Positions 53,972 through 62,200 of a stretch of 64,000 bases of DNA are shown in pieces. Each line of letters begins with the position of its first letter. The stretch's first letter is position 1. Made by a program: the position numbers and the translations under genes. Source of the DNA: HR10 sp964615335 (lineage in GTDB: Bacteria > Acidobacteriota > Blastocatellia > HR10); contig CAZTMT010000010.1 of the NCBI GenBank assembly GCA_964615335.1, forward strand, positions 62,001 through 126,000. The letters are read 5' to 3'. The notes below the pieces were generated by a model, which worked only from the letters and a program-made list of their open reading frames with translations, ran no database searches and had not been told where the DNA came from.

Positions 53972-54444
53972 CTCACCTCCTTCATCTTCTCGGCGGCTCT
54001 CCGGATCGCCTGGAGGATCCGCCCATAGGTCCCGCACCGACAGATGTTGCCGTTCATGAAGCGAACGATCTCGGCATCGGTCGGATTGGGATGAGTCTGA
54101 AGCAGGGCCACGCCGGACATGATCATCCCCGGTGTGCAATAGCCGCATTGTAAGGCCCCGACTTCCAGGAACGCTTCTTGAAGGGGATGCAAGCGACCGT
54201 CGCGCGCTAAGCCTTCGATCGTTGTGACCTGCCGACCGGCGACCGATCCAACAGGTGTCAGACAAGAGCGCACGGCTCGCCCGTCAACAAGTACGGTGCA
54301 GGCTCCGCACTGCCCTTCGCCGCAGCCGTACTTGGTCCCGGTCAGATCCAAATCTTCGCGCAAGACGCTGAGCAGGCTGCGATTGGGATGGGCCTCCAGG
54401 GCGTGTCGAACGCCATTGATATGAAGCTCGATGACCCCACCCAT
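53968..54444 (-). CDS. 2Fe-2S subunit of the molybdenum hydroxylase (IorA-like)
   Basis: 158 aa. N-terminal plant-type 2Fe-2S (GTKYGCGEGQCGACTVLVDG, then RSCLTPV) and C-terminal 2Fe-2S (LQCGYCTPGMIMSG and GNICRCGTYGRI). This is the standard small subunit of two-subunit xanthine-dehydrogenase-family enzymes, without FAD. It lacks a signal, so co-export through the large subunit's Tat signal is likely. It overlaps the large-subunit gene. Confidence 0.94.
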   Translation of the reverse strand: MGGVIELHINGVRHALEAHPNRSLLSVLREDLDLTGTKYGCGEGQCGACTVLVDGRAVRSCLTPVGSVAGRQVTTIEGLARDGRLHPLQEAFLEVGALQCGYCTPGMIMSGVALLQTHPNPTDAEIVRFMNGNICRCGTYGRILQAIRRAAEKMKEVR

Positions 54445-54541
54445 GATGCGACCTCCTTGGCGCGATCTTCCGCTTTCGTGTCTACTCTACGTCGGATCGG
54501 AGCGGAATGTTACAGCACATGTGGCGACCGGACAAGACCTC

Positions 54542-54571
54542 TTGACGAGGGCCCCGGCAGATCGTTAAGAT
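54542..54571 (+). promoter_or_regulatory. Candidate S9 peptidase promoter
   Basis: TTGACG (54542-54547), 18-bp spacer, TAAGAT (54566-54571). The predicted leader is about 150 nt. Confidence 0.45.
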
Positions 54572-54617
54572 GCCGCGCGGAAGCCCGGCTCACAGAGAAC
54601 AGAAGATGATGCGCTGG

Positions 54618-54691
54618 GAAGATCTCCGGCGATCTTCGAGATCGAAAAATCGGCAGCAGACTCAGCGCGTCCGTCCGGTCCGTTTGGACCG
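54618..54691 (+). other. Two hairpins in the S9 peptidase leader
   Basis: GAAGATC-TCCGGC-GATCTTC (54618-54637) and CCGGTCC-GTTT-GGACCGG (54674-54691) are both perfect 7-bp stems before the ATG at 54733. No alternative pairing or terminator is seen. Confidence 0.45.
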
Positions 54692-54732
54692 GCAGGGCTT
54701 CTGAATTCCGTGAATCTGAGGAGGGACAGGCC

Positions 54733-56862
54733 ATGCCGCGGAAAATCATGAGCTTCGCTCTCAGCATCCTGTGCTGGACCTTGCCGGGGCCTCTTTCTCC
54801 ACATATGGCTCTGGGCGCCCGGGAGAAGGATCGCCCGTTCTCCATCGAGGCTGTGCTCAGCGCTCCTTTCCCCTCGGACTTGATCGCTGCGCCGCGAGGA
54901 GACCGCGTCGCGTGGGTCTTCAATGACCGAGGGAGGCGAAACATTTGGATCGCCGATGGGCCGCAGTTCCAGGCGCGGCCGATCACATCGTACACTGAGG
55001 ACGACGGTCAAGAGGTGAGCCAACTCGCCTTCAGCCCCGATGCTTCTGTCCTTGTCTTCGTGCGCGGAGGACCACCGAATCGCGAGGGGGAAGTGCCCAA
55101 TCCGACCAGCGATCCGCGAGGCGCGCGACAGCTCATCCTGGCCGTGCGCCTGCAGGATGGCAAGATCTGGGAGATCGCCGAGGGGAGTAATCCCCACATC
55201 TCCCCCCGCGGGGACCTGGTTGCATTCGAGCGGCGGGGAAGGATCTTTGTCGCTCCGCTCGCTGGAGGAGAGCGCGAACGCCCCCTCTTTGAAGCGCGGG
55301 GTCGGAACAGTTCCCCCGTGTGGTCGCCCGATGGGACGAAACTGGCGTTTGTCAGCGCGCGAGGCGATCACAGTTTCATCGGCGTCTTCGATCTGGAGAA
55401 GAAGAGAATCACCTGGATCGCTCCTTCGGTGGATCGCGATCGCGAACCCGTGTGGTCTCTCGATGGGCGCCGGATCGCGTTCTTTCGCATTCCTGGGGCG
55501 ATGGCCGATCCCCCACGCACGCGCGAATGGGAGCTGCCCTTCTCCATCTACGTGGCAGACGTGGAGACTGGAGAGGCGCGCCCCGTGTGGACCTCGCCCA
55601 ACGCGACGGCCGGATTCGCCCAAACCTATCCGGCTGAACCTCTGCGCTGGACAGCGGATGACCGTCTTGTCTTCTACTCCGAGCATGAGGGATGGATGCA
55701 TCTGTATTCCGTCCCCGCGCAGGGGGGAAAGGAGACCGTCCTGACGCCCGGAGAGTTCGAGGTCGAGGACTCCACGCTCTCTCCGGATGGACGCACGATC
55801 ATCTTCAACTCCAATCAGGGGGATGTGGATCGGCGCCATCTCTGGCGCGTGAACGCCGATGGGACGGGACTGCGGCAACTGACACGGGGCACTGGGATTG
55901 AGTGGAGCCCCGTCGTCACGGCGGCGCAACGGCGACTCCTGTGCCTCTCCTCGACGGCTCGGCGCCCGGCAGCTCCCGCCCTGGTGGACGAGCAGACGGG
56001 CGCGGTGAAGCTGATCGCTCCGGAGGCTATTCCGCGCGACTTCCCCGAAGCGCATCTGGTCGAGCCACAGCAAGTGATCGTGAAAGCTCCCGATGGGTGG
56101 ACGATCCACTGCCAGCTCTTCCTCCCACCGGATGCGAAACCGGGCGACAAGCGACCGGCTGTGATCTTCCTTCACGGGGGACCCATTCGCCAGATGCTTC
56201 TGGGCTGGCACCCGCGCGGATACTACCATCGAGCCTATGGGTTCAACCAGTACCTGGCCAGCCAGGGCTACGTCGTCCTCTCGGTCAATTTCCGCTCGGG
56301 CATCGGATATGGACGGGCCTTCCGCCTGGCACCGAATCAAGGGCCGCGAGGGGCTTCGGAGTATCAGGACGTGGTCGCTGCCGCGAAATACCTCCAGCGA
56401 CGCTCCGAGGTGGATCCACAGAAGATCGGGCTCTGGGGCGGATCCTATGGGGGATATCTGACGGCGCTCGGCCTGGCGCGAAATTCAGATCTCTTCGCCG
56501 CCGGCGTGGATCTGCACGGCGTGCACGATTGGTCGCTTCGAGCCCGCCTGCGAGGTGAAGGAGGGGGATGGGGAATTTACGGAACGGATCTGCTCCGTCT
56601 GGCCTGGGAATCCTCGCCCGTCGCTTCGGTGCGCTTCTGGCATTCGCCGGTCCTCTTCATCCACGGGGACGACGACCGGAATGTGGACTTCATCGAGACG
56701 ACCGACCTCATCCAGCGCTTGCGGGCCGAAGGGAAGGCACATGTCGAGCAGCTCATCTTCCCCGATGAGGTTCACGACTTCTTGCTGCATCGGAACTGGA
56801 TTCGAGCCTATCAGGCCGCGGCCGATTTCTTCGATCGCTTTCTGAAAGGAAGTCAGCCGTAG
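54733..56862 (+). CDS. S9-family (prolyl oligopeptidase-type) secreted peptidase
   Basis: 709 aa. A signal peptide (FALSILCWTLPGPLSPHMALG) is followed by a WD40-like beta-propeller (about 30-430, repeats such as SPDASVLVFVRG, SPDGTKLAFVSARG, SLDGRRIAFFR, SPDGRTIIFNSN). The C-terminal alpha/beta-hydrolase has the nucleophile motif GGSYGGYLTA, the Asp in GDDDRNVDF and the His in DEVHDFLLH. It cleaves peptides after proline or acyl-amino acids in the periplasm. An independent promoter precedes it. Confidence 0.92.
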   Translation: MPRKIMSFALSILCWTLPGPLSPHMALGAREKDRPFSIEAVLSAPFPSDLIAAPRGDRVAWVFNDRGRRNIWIADGPQFQARPITSYTEDDGQEVSQLAFSPDASVLVFVRGGPPNREGEVPNPTSDPRGARQLILAVRLQDGKIWEIAEGSNPHISPRGDLVAFERRGRIFVAPLAGGERERPLFEARGRNSSPVWSPDGTKLAFVSARGDHSFIGVFDLEKKRITWIAPSVDRDREPVWSLDGRRIAFFRIPGAMADPPRTREWELPFSIYVADVETGEARPVWTSPNATAGFAQTYPAEPLRWTADDRLVFYSEHEGWMHLYSVPAQGGKETVLTPGEFEVEDSTLSPDGRTIIFNSNQGDVDRRHLWRVNADGTGLRQLTRGTGIEWSPVVTAAQRRLLCLSSTARRPAAPALVDEQTGAVKLIAPEAIPRDFPEAHLVEPQQVIVKAPDGWTIHCQLFLPPDAKPGDKRPAVIFLHGGPIRQMLLGWHPRGYYHRAYGFNQYLASQGYVVLSVNFRSGIGYGRAFRLAPNQGPRGASEYQDVVAAAKYLQRRSEVDPQKIGLWGGSYGGYLTALGLARNSDLFAAGVDLHGVHDWSLRARLRGEGGGWGIYGTDLLRLAWESSPVASVRFWHSPVLFIHGDDDRNVDFIETTDLIQRLRAEGKAHVEQLIFPDEVHDFLLHRNWIRAYQAAADFFDRFLKGSQP

Positions 56863-56993
56863 TCTCCCGGAGCGAGTCCCGGACTCCGACACTCGTGCGT
56901 CCTCACAGCACTAGGGCGTTGGCGAAGCGACAACACTTTGAGATCGTTCTGGGGAGGTCGGGTTCGGGCTCGCTTTTCCTCATCCGGATGTTC

Positions 56994-57023
56994 TTGACAG
57001 AAGGGCGGACCTTGTGAAAAACT
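56994..57023 (+). promoter_or_regulatory. Candidate promoter of the cysteine operon
   Basis: Consensus TTGACA (56994-56999), 18-bp spacer, weak -10 AAAACT (57018-57023). The predicted start is near 57030, just ahead of the first leader helix. Confidence 0.45.
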
Positions 57024-57047
57024 TCTTCCCTTAGCGCGCGGCCGAAG

Positions 57048-57152
57048 ATGCATGAGTGGATGCGCACAATGAGTGAGGACCACCGGGCAGCCCGGCCAAT
57101 GTGTTGTTGTCGAAGGGAGCGGGGCTCTCCGGTGGTGGCGTCCGTGGGCTAG
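57048..57152 (+). CDS. Leader peptide with a Cys-Cys-Cys run
   Basis: Up to 34 aa if the ATG at 57048 is used (other in-frame ATGs at 57060, 57069 and 57099). It ends at TAG 57150-57152. Residues 18-23 (from the first ATG) are Met-Cys-Cys-Cys-Arg-Arg, three TGT codons in a row. No strong Shine-Dalgarno precedes any of the starts. It lies between a promoter and an intrinsic terminator ahead of a cysteine-synthesis operon, which argues for a regulatory rather than a structural role. Confidence 0.6.
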   Translation: MHEWMRTMSEDHRAARPMCCCRRERGSPVVASVG

Positions 57153-57179
57153 GCCGCGCGAGTGAGCTTCCAGATCGAG

Positions 57180-57216
57180 AAACCCACTGCCGGAGAGATC
57201 GGCAGTGGGTTTTTTT
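57180..57216 (+). terminator. Intrinsic terminator of the cys leader
   Basis: AAACCCACTGCCG (57180-57192) pairs perfectly with CGGCAGTGGGTTT (57200-57212): 13 bp, 7-nt loop, then T's to 57216. It lies only 41 bp before the cysM ATG, so it must be conditional for the operon to be expressed from the leader promoter. Confidence 0.9.
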
Positions 57217-57257
57217 ATGGCTGAGGAGTGCAGGTCAGCCTGATGTGGAAGGCACGC

Positions 57258-58253
57258 ATGAATGCGCAGGGGCACAGCGCTCGTTCCTGGGAGCGTTCGG
57301 CGCTCTTCCGAGCGGGGGAACGACCGGTTGAGCTGCTGCACCTTGTCGGAGGGACGCCACTTGTGCGGCTACAGCGGATCGAGCGCGAAGTCCCGGGCGT
57401 GGAGATCTACGCCAAGGCGGAATGGTACAACCCCGGAGGATCGGTGAAGGATCGCGCCGCACTGTGGATCATCCGGGAGGCGGAAGCCTCGGGGCAGTTG
57501 ACGCCGGATAAGACCCTGCTGGATGCGACGTCGGGCAATACGGGGATCGCGTATGCGTGGATCGCGCGCCTGAAGGGGTATCGGGTGCTGCTGGCTGTGC
57601 CGGCCAATGTGACGCCCGAGCGGAAGCGGATCTTGAAGGCTCTGGGGGCTGAGTTGCTCTGGACCGATCCACGCCAGGGATCCGATGGCGCGATTCGCGA
57701 AGCCCGGCGCCTATGGGCCGCAGATCCCGAGCGCTATTTTTACGCCGACCAGTATAACAACCCGGCGAACTGGCGCGCGCACTATGAGACGACGGGCCTG
57801 GAAATCTTCATGCAAACCGAGGGGCGGATCACGCATTTTGTCGCCGGGTTGGGCACAAGCGGGACCTTCGTGGGCGCGGGACGTCGTCTGCGCGAACTTT
57901 TGCCCGGGATCACGCTGGTCTCCGTCCAGCCGGATTCGCCGTTTCATGGGATCGAAGGGCTCAAGCACATGGCGACGGCCATTCGACCGGGCATTTACGA
58001 CCAGACGCTCGCGGATATGAATCTGGAGGTGACAACCGAAGAAGCCTATGCTATGGTGCGCCGGTTGGCGCGGGAGGAAGGAATGCTGGTCGGCGTCTCC
58101 TCGGGAGCCGCTCTGGCCGCTGCTCTGCGCGTGGCGCGAACGATCCGCCAAGGGGTGATCGTCACGATCTTTCCCGACAGCGGGGACAAGTATTTGAGCG
58201 AGAGATTCTGGGAGGACGTCGGCGATGATTCGACTCACGATCGAACAGCTTGA
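57258..58253 (+). CDS. cysM: CysM-type cysteine synthase (thiocarboxylate-dependent)
   Basis: 331 aa; ATG at 57258 follows GGAAGG (GTG 57228 and ATG 57243 are earlier, weaker options). PLP-dependent: the Schiff-base Lys in NPGGSVKDRAAL, the phosphate loop TSGNTGIAYAWIARLKGYR, and GLGTSGTFVGAGRRLRE for PLP binding. The overall match to Mycobacterium tuberculosis CysM is closer than to sulfide-using CysK, e.g. HFVAGLGTSGT and QYNNPANWRAHYETTG. It should use O-phosphoserine or O-acetylserine plus CysO thiocarboxylate, supported by the next two genes. Regulated by the leader above. Confidence 0.85.
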   Translation: MNAQGHSARSWERSALFRAGERPVELLHLVGGTPLVRLQRIEREVPGVEIYAKAEWYNPGGSVKDRAALWIIREAEASGQLTPDKTLLDATSGNTGIAYAWIARLKGYRVLLAVPANVTPERKRILKALGAELLWTDPRQGSDGAIREARRLWAADPERYFYADQYNNPANWRAHYETTGLEIFMQTEGRITHFVAGLGTSGTFVGAGRRLRELLPGITLVSVQPDSPFHGIEGLKHMATAIRPGIYDQTLADMNLEVTTEEAYAMVRRLAREEGMLVGVSSGAALAAALRVARTIRQGVIVTIFPDSGDKYLSERFWEDVGDDSTHDRTA

Positions 58254-58644
58254 GGCGATCAAACGGCATGGGGAGCGCGCCTATCCGCAAGAGGGCTGCG
58301 GCGTGCTCCTGGGTCAGGTGGAGGGAGAGGTGAAGATCGTTCAGGAGATCCATCCGACGCCCAACGCGCGCGAGGATTCGCCGCACAACCGCTATCAGAT
58401 CGCCCCGCAAGAGCTGCTGCGGCTCGAGCGCGAAGCCCGAGCGCGTGGGCGCGAGGTCCTGGGCTTCTTCCATTCGCATCCGGATGCGGAAGCGCGCCCG
58501 TCGGCTTATGATCTCGAATACGCGTGGCCGTGGTATTCGTACCTCATCGTCTCGGTCAAAGCCGCCGCATCCGAAAGCGTCCATTCCTGGGTCCTGCGCG
58601 ACGATCGGTCGCGTTTCGATCAGGAGGAGATCCTGATCGGATGA
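58225..58644 (+). CDS. mec: JAMM/Mov34 metalloprotease (Mec+-like)
   Basis: 139 aa, overlapping the cysM end by 29 bp. The JAMM motif is complete: an upstream Glu in PQEGCGVLLG, then HSHPDAEARPSAYD with two His and an Asp. In M. tuberculosis the homologue cuts cysteine from the C-terminus of CysO-Cys. Here the carrier is fused downstream, so this protease might also be needed to cut the fusion after GG. It is cytoplasmic, zinc-dependent. Confidence 0.88.
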   Translation: MIRLTIEQLEAIKRHGERAYPQEGCGVLLGQVEGEVKIVQEIHPTPNAREDSPHNRYQIAPQELLRLEREARARGREVLGFFHSHPDAEARPSAYDLEYAWPWYSYLIVSVKAAASESVHSWVLRDDRSRFDQEEILIG

Positions 58645-58705
58645 GTCTTCCGGGGGGAGTTTCCCGCCGGAGCTTTCGGGAAGATCTGCGGAAAAGGAGG
58701 GAGCG

Positions 58706-60169
58706 ATGTCGGTGAAGATCTCATTGCCTACGGCCTTGAGACGATATGCTGCCGAAAGCGATACGCTTCAAGTGGAGGGGCGGACCGTGGGCGAAGCCCT
58801 CGCCCGGCTGGTCGAGCAGTATCCCGATCTCGGGAAGCACCTGTTCACCGAGGACGGACGGTTGCGCCACTTCGTCAACGTTTACCTCAACGATGAAGAT
58901 GTGCGCTATTTGCGAGAGCTGGATACGCCGCTGAAAGAGGGAGATGAGATCACCATCGTGCCGTCGGTGGCCGGAGGGGGAGAGCCCGAGGATGGCTCTC
59001 CTCTCCGGGAGATCGCCCGTCGCGCGCAGGCCATTCGGCTCAGTCCGGAGGAGATCTTGCGCTACAGTCGCCATCTCATCATGCCCGAGGTGACGATCGA
59101 AGGGCAGCGGCGACTCAAGGCCGCGCGCGTGCTCATTGTCGGCGCCGGAGGTCTGGGCTCACCGCTGGCGCTCTACCTGGCGGCGGCCGGCGTCGGACGC
59201 CTCGGGATCGTGGATTTCGATGTCGTGGATTTCACGAATCTTCAGAGGCAGATCCTCTACACGACGCACGACGTCGGGCAGCCTAAGCTGCAGAAGGCCA
59301 AAGAGCGGCTGCTCGCGATCAATCCGCATATCGAAGTCCAGACCTACGAGACGCGTCTCACTTCCGAGAATGCGCTGGACATCCTCAAGGACTACGATGT
59401 CATCGTGGATGGCACCGACAATTTCCCGACGCGCTATCTGGTCAACGACGCCTGCGTGCTGCTCGGCAAGCCGAACGTCTACGGGAGCATCTTTCGCTTC
59501 GAAGGGCAAGCCTCGGTCTTCTACGCGCGCGAGGGGCCCTGTTATCGGTGCCTCTATCCCGAACCTCCGCCGCCGGGGCTCGTCCCCAGTTGCGCCGAAG
59601 GTGGGGTCTTGGGTGTTCTGCCCGGCATTATCGGCGCGATTCAAGCCAACGAGACGATCAAGCTTATCCTGGGGCAGGGGGAACCGCTCATCGGGCGGCT
59701 CTTGCTCTTCGACGCTCTGCGAATGCAGTTCCGGATGCTCCGGGTCCGCAAGGATGCCCATTGCCCGGTCTGCGGCGAGCAGCCGACGATTCGCGAGCTG
59801 ATTGATTACGAGGAGTTCTGCGGGGTGGCTCCGGAGCCGGTTCTGGCTGAGGAGTTGGAGATCACGCCGCGAGAGCTGAAGCAGCGGCTCGATCGGGGCG
59901 AGCAGCTCTTCCTGCTGGATGTCCGCGAGCCGCATGAATGGCAGATCGCTCATCTGCCCGGCGCCACGCTCATCCCCATGAACCGCATCCCCGCGTCTCT
60001 GCATGAACTGCCGACGACAGACGAGATCATCGTCTACTGCAAGACGGGAGGACGCAGCGCGCAGGTCCTGCGATTCCTCTATAACGCCGGATTCCGGCGG
60101 ATCAAGAACCTCAAAGGAGGGATCGAGCGTTGGGCCATCGAAGTGGATCCGAGCGTGCCGCGCTATTGA
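58706..60169 (+). CDS. CysO::MoeZ fusion: sulfur carrier, E1-like enzyme and rhodanese
   Basis: 487 aa, GGAGG 5 nt upstream of the ATG. Domain order: MoaD/ThiS-like carrier (1-91) closely matching CysO (RHFVNVYLNDEDVRYLRELD...EITIVPSVAGG); linker; ThiF/MoeB adenylating domain (about 110-365) with GAGGLGS (146-152), zinc pairs C279/C282 and C353/C356 and the catalytic C296; rhodanese (about 385-487) with C445 in YCKTGGRS. The carrier's GG (90-91) is internal, followed by GEPEDG, so it cannot be adenylated unless the chain is cut there. It should form CysO-thiocarboxylate for CysM. MoeZ fusions of E1 and rhodanese are known; the added N-terminal carrier is the unusual part. Confidence 0.85.
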   Translation: MSVKISLPTALRRYAAESDTLQVEGRTVGEALARLVEQYPDLGKHLFTEDGRLRHFVNVYLNDEDVRYLRELDTPLKEGDEITIVPSVAGGGEPEDGSPLREIARRAQAIRLSPEEILRYSRHLIMPEVTIEGQRRLKAARVLIVGAGGLGSPLALYLAAAGVGRLGIVDFDVVDFTNLQRQILYTTHDVGQPKLQKAKERLLAINPHIEVQTYETRLTSENALDILKDYDVIVDGTDNFPTRYLVNDACVLLGKPNVYGSIFRFEGQASVFYAREGPCYRCLYPEPPPPGLVPSCAEGGVLGVLPGIIGAIQANETIKLILGQGEPLIGRLLLFDALRMQFRMLRVRKDAHCPVCGEQPTIRELIDYEEFCGVAPEPVLAEELEITPRELKQRLDRGEQLFLLDVREPHEWQIAHLPGATLIPMNRIPASLHELPTTDEIIVYCKTGGRSAQVLRFLYNAGFRRIKNLKGGIERWAIEVDPSVPRY

Positions 60170-60200
60170 TGAGCCTGTCGGTCTCGGGAAGGAGTCGTCC

Positions 60201-60704
60201 GTGAGCGCCATTGATGATGTCTTGAAAGCCCACCAGCGTATGCGGAGCAAGCAGTTCGCGTGGGGGGACCTCCCCTCGCCGCCCTCTCGAAAGCTGGCCG
60301 TCCTGGCCTGCATGGATGCTCGGATGATCGTCTCGCAGATTCTGGGTCTCAGACCCGGCGAGGCGCACATTCTCCGCAATGCGGGCGGGATCGTCACCGA
60401 GGATGTCCTCCGCTCGCTTCTGATCTCGCACTATCTGCTGGGGACTCAGGAGTTCATGATCATCGAGCATACCGACTGCGGCCTGCTCACCTTCACCGAC
60501 GAGGATCTCCTTCGGCAACTGCAGCAGCAGACGGGCACGGCCGTCGTCTCTCCGGCGCGCTTTTTCGCCTTCCGCGATCTCCGGCAGAACGTGCGGGAGC
60601 AGATTCAAAAGGTGCGGTCCCATCCCTGGATCCCCGCTGATCTTGTCGTGCGCGGATTCATCTACGATGTGAGAACGGGCCGATTGCAGGAGGTCACGGA
60701 GTAA
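60201..60704 (+). CDS. Beta-class carbonic anhydrase
   Basis: 167 aa; GTG at 60201 with GGAAGGAG upstream (a longer frame lies inside the fusion gene). Zinc ligands: LACMDARM (Cys, Asp, Arg) and IIEHTDCGLL (His, Cys), with RNAGGIVTEDVLRSL between. It is of the short Rv1284-like type. It interconverts carbon dioxide and bicarbonate, possibly supplying bicarbonate to carbamoyl phosphate synthesis. It ends 11 bp into the convergent HEAT gene. Confidence 0.9.
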   Translation: MSAIDDVLKAHQRMRSKQFAWGDLPSPPSRKLAVLACMDARMIVSQILGLRPGEAHILRNAGGIVTEDVLRSLLISHYLLGTQEFMIIEHTDCGLLTFTDEDLLRQLQQQTGTAVVSPARFFAFRDLRQNVREQIQKVRSHPWIPADLVVRGFIYDVRTGRLQEVTE

Positions 60705-62094
60705 GAGGCATCCCGACCTGGGGGGAATGTCCCACGCGGCGCGGGCGCGTGCGCGGCGACGTGGGCGCTTGCGCGCGCCGCTGGATGCGCTGGATCGCGA
60801 GATTGGTTGCGTTGACCAGATCCGGATCCGGGGACTGCAGAAGGGGCTTCAGATGTTCGATGGCCTCGGGCGGGCCCGTTCGCCCGAGCGCTTCGACGAT
60901 CAGGCGGCGCGCCGGCACGCTGCCCCGCTGAAGGAAGGGATACAGATCCGCAGGTTCGACCTCCAGAAGATATGCTGCCGCCTGTTGGCGACGTCCGCCC
61001 TCGAGATCTTGAACGATCGCTTCGAGGAACTCGCGTCGGCCGAGCCGATACAGAGCGAAGGCTTGCGCCAGTTGAACGGCGGGATCTGTCTCCCGAAGGC
61101 GCGCGCGGGAGATGCGCTCGACATACTGCGCGTCGCCCAATCGAGCCATTCCTTCGCTGGCGAACCGACGTCGCTCGGGGAAGGGATGCTCGAGATTTTG
61201 AAGGAAGATCTCGCGGGCTGCGCGATCCCCGATCTGCGCCAGCGCTTCCAGAGCCAAACGCGCCGTCTCCTCATCGCGGGGGCGAGAGAAGACCTCGATC
61301 AGCTTGGGAACGGCCTCTCGAATGCGGAGCACGCCCACGGCCGTGAGCGCGGACTTGCGCACGTCATCGTCCGAATCGTTGAGGAAGGGGATGATGTAGG
61401 AACCGGCCTGCGGATCGCCCAGTTTCATGAAGGTCCTCAAGATCTCGACCCGCAGGAAGCTGTTGCCGACAAAAAGACGTCCCAGGTGCGGGATGGCGTC
61501 CGTGGCGCGCAACACGCCCAGGGCGCGAATAGCTGCCCGGCGCACACTGCGATCGCTATCACTTTGCGCGACCCGCACCAGGCCCTGAATGATTCGCGCG
61601 TCCACGTTCGTCTCCGGCTCGACGATGGTCGCCTCGTACGTGCTCAGGAAAGGATTCAAGATCTGCCAGCCTCGACGCTCTCGCACGATGAACTCAATGT
61701 CGGTCTCCATGTAGAGACTGACCAGGGCCAGGATCGCGGCCTTGCGCACCTCTTTGTCGGAATCCGAGAGCGCAGCGAGCATGGCCGGAAGCGTCGTCTC
61801 GACTTTCAGAAGCCCCAGCGCGCGCACAGCTTCCCGGCGCACATCGGGGTGAGAATCGGCGCGCACGACCTGAGCCAGCGATTCGGCGGCTTCGCGCTGC
61901 CGTCGCTCGCCGAGCTTGCGGGCCGCCTGAAGTCGCGTCTTCACGATCGGACTGCGCAGATCGGCGATCAGCTCCTCGGTCGTCTGCGCTCGGCAGAGGA
62001 ACGGTCCTCGGCCGCAGAGGATCAGAAGGAGAAGGGGTATCGCGCGCTTGTTTCCCCCGATCGCTCCGGCCGGCCCGTGTCTCATGATGCTCAC
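60694..62094 (-). CDS. Secreted HEAT-repeat protein
   Basis: 466 aa. The signal peptide (RAIPLLLLILCGRGPFLCRA) is followed by about ten HEAT/PBS-lyase-type repeats, e.g. RLQAARKLGERRQREAAESLAQVV, PDVRREAVRALGLLKVETTLPAMLAALSDSDKEVRKAAILALVSL, DRSVRRAAIRALGVL, DDVRKSALTAVGVLR and RFASEGMARLGD. It probably scaffolds protein interactions in the periplasm. The C-terminus is Arg/Pro-rich. The start at 62094 or 62085 is undecided. Confidence 0.82.
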   Translation of the reverse strand: MSIMRHGPAGAIGGNKRAIPLLLLILCGRGPFLCRAQTTEELIADLRSPIVKTRLQAARKLGERRQREAAESLAQVVRADSHPDVRREAVRALGLLKVETTLPAMLAALSDSDKEVRKAAILALVSLYMETDIEFIVRERRGWQILNPFLSTYEATIVEPETNVDARIIQGLVRVAQSDSDRSVRRAAIRALGVLRATDAIPHLGRLFVGNSFLRVEILRTFMKLGDPQAGSYIIPFLNDSDDDVRKSALTAVGVLRIREAVPKLIEVFSRPRDEETARLALEALAQIGDRAAREIFLQNLEHPFPERRRFASEGMARLGDAQYVERISRARLRETDPAVQLAQAFALYRLGRREFLEAIVQDLEGGRRQQAAAYLLEVEPADLYPFLQRGSVPARRLIVEALGRTGPPEAIEHLKPLLQSPDPDLVNATNLAIQRIQRRAQAPTSPRTRPRRVGHSPQVGMPLTP

Positions 62095-62200
62095 GGAGCG
62101 ATTCTACTGCGAAGCGAGGAAAAGTCAAGACGCATTTGGTCAGGACGCGCTCGCTCTTGCTCTCGGGGCCTTCGGAAAGCTACGCTTGAACGGGCGACCT

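Larger units (their letters stand above)
57035..57216 (+). promoter_or_regulatory. Candidate ribosome-mediated cysteine attenuator of cysM-mec-cysO
   Basis: The 395-bp gap before cysM holds no ordinary gene but a folded leader. Helices, all by direct base pairing: P1 CGCGCGGCC (57035-57043) with GGCCGCGCG (57152-57160); an anti-antiterminator ACCACCGG (57079-57086) with CCGGUGGU (57129-57136); an antiterminator CUCUCCGGUGGUGG (57125-57138) with CCACUGCCGGAGAG (57184-57197), 14 pairs with two G-U; and a terminator at 57180-57212. These last three exclude one another. The leader ORF places three Cys codons (57102-57110) between the first two arms. Stalling there would free the antiterminator; finishing at 57150-57152 would cover it. 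The mechanism is inference from the sequence. Confidence 0.7.

Noticed and set aside
57030..57220. T-box or SAM riboswitch in the cysM leader
   Set aside because: No T-box AGGGUGGnACCGCG sequence and no SAM-I core were found. The Cys-codon leader ORF with alternative helices explains the region better.
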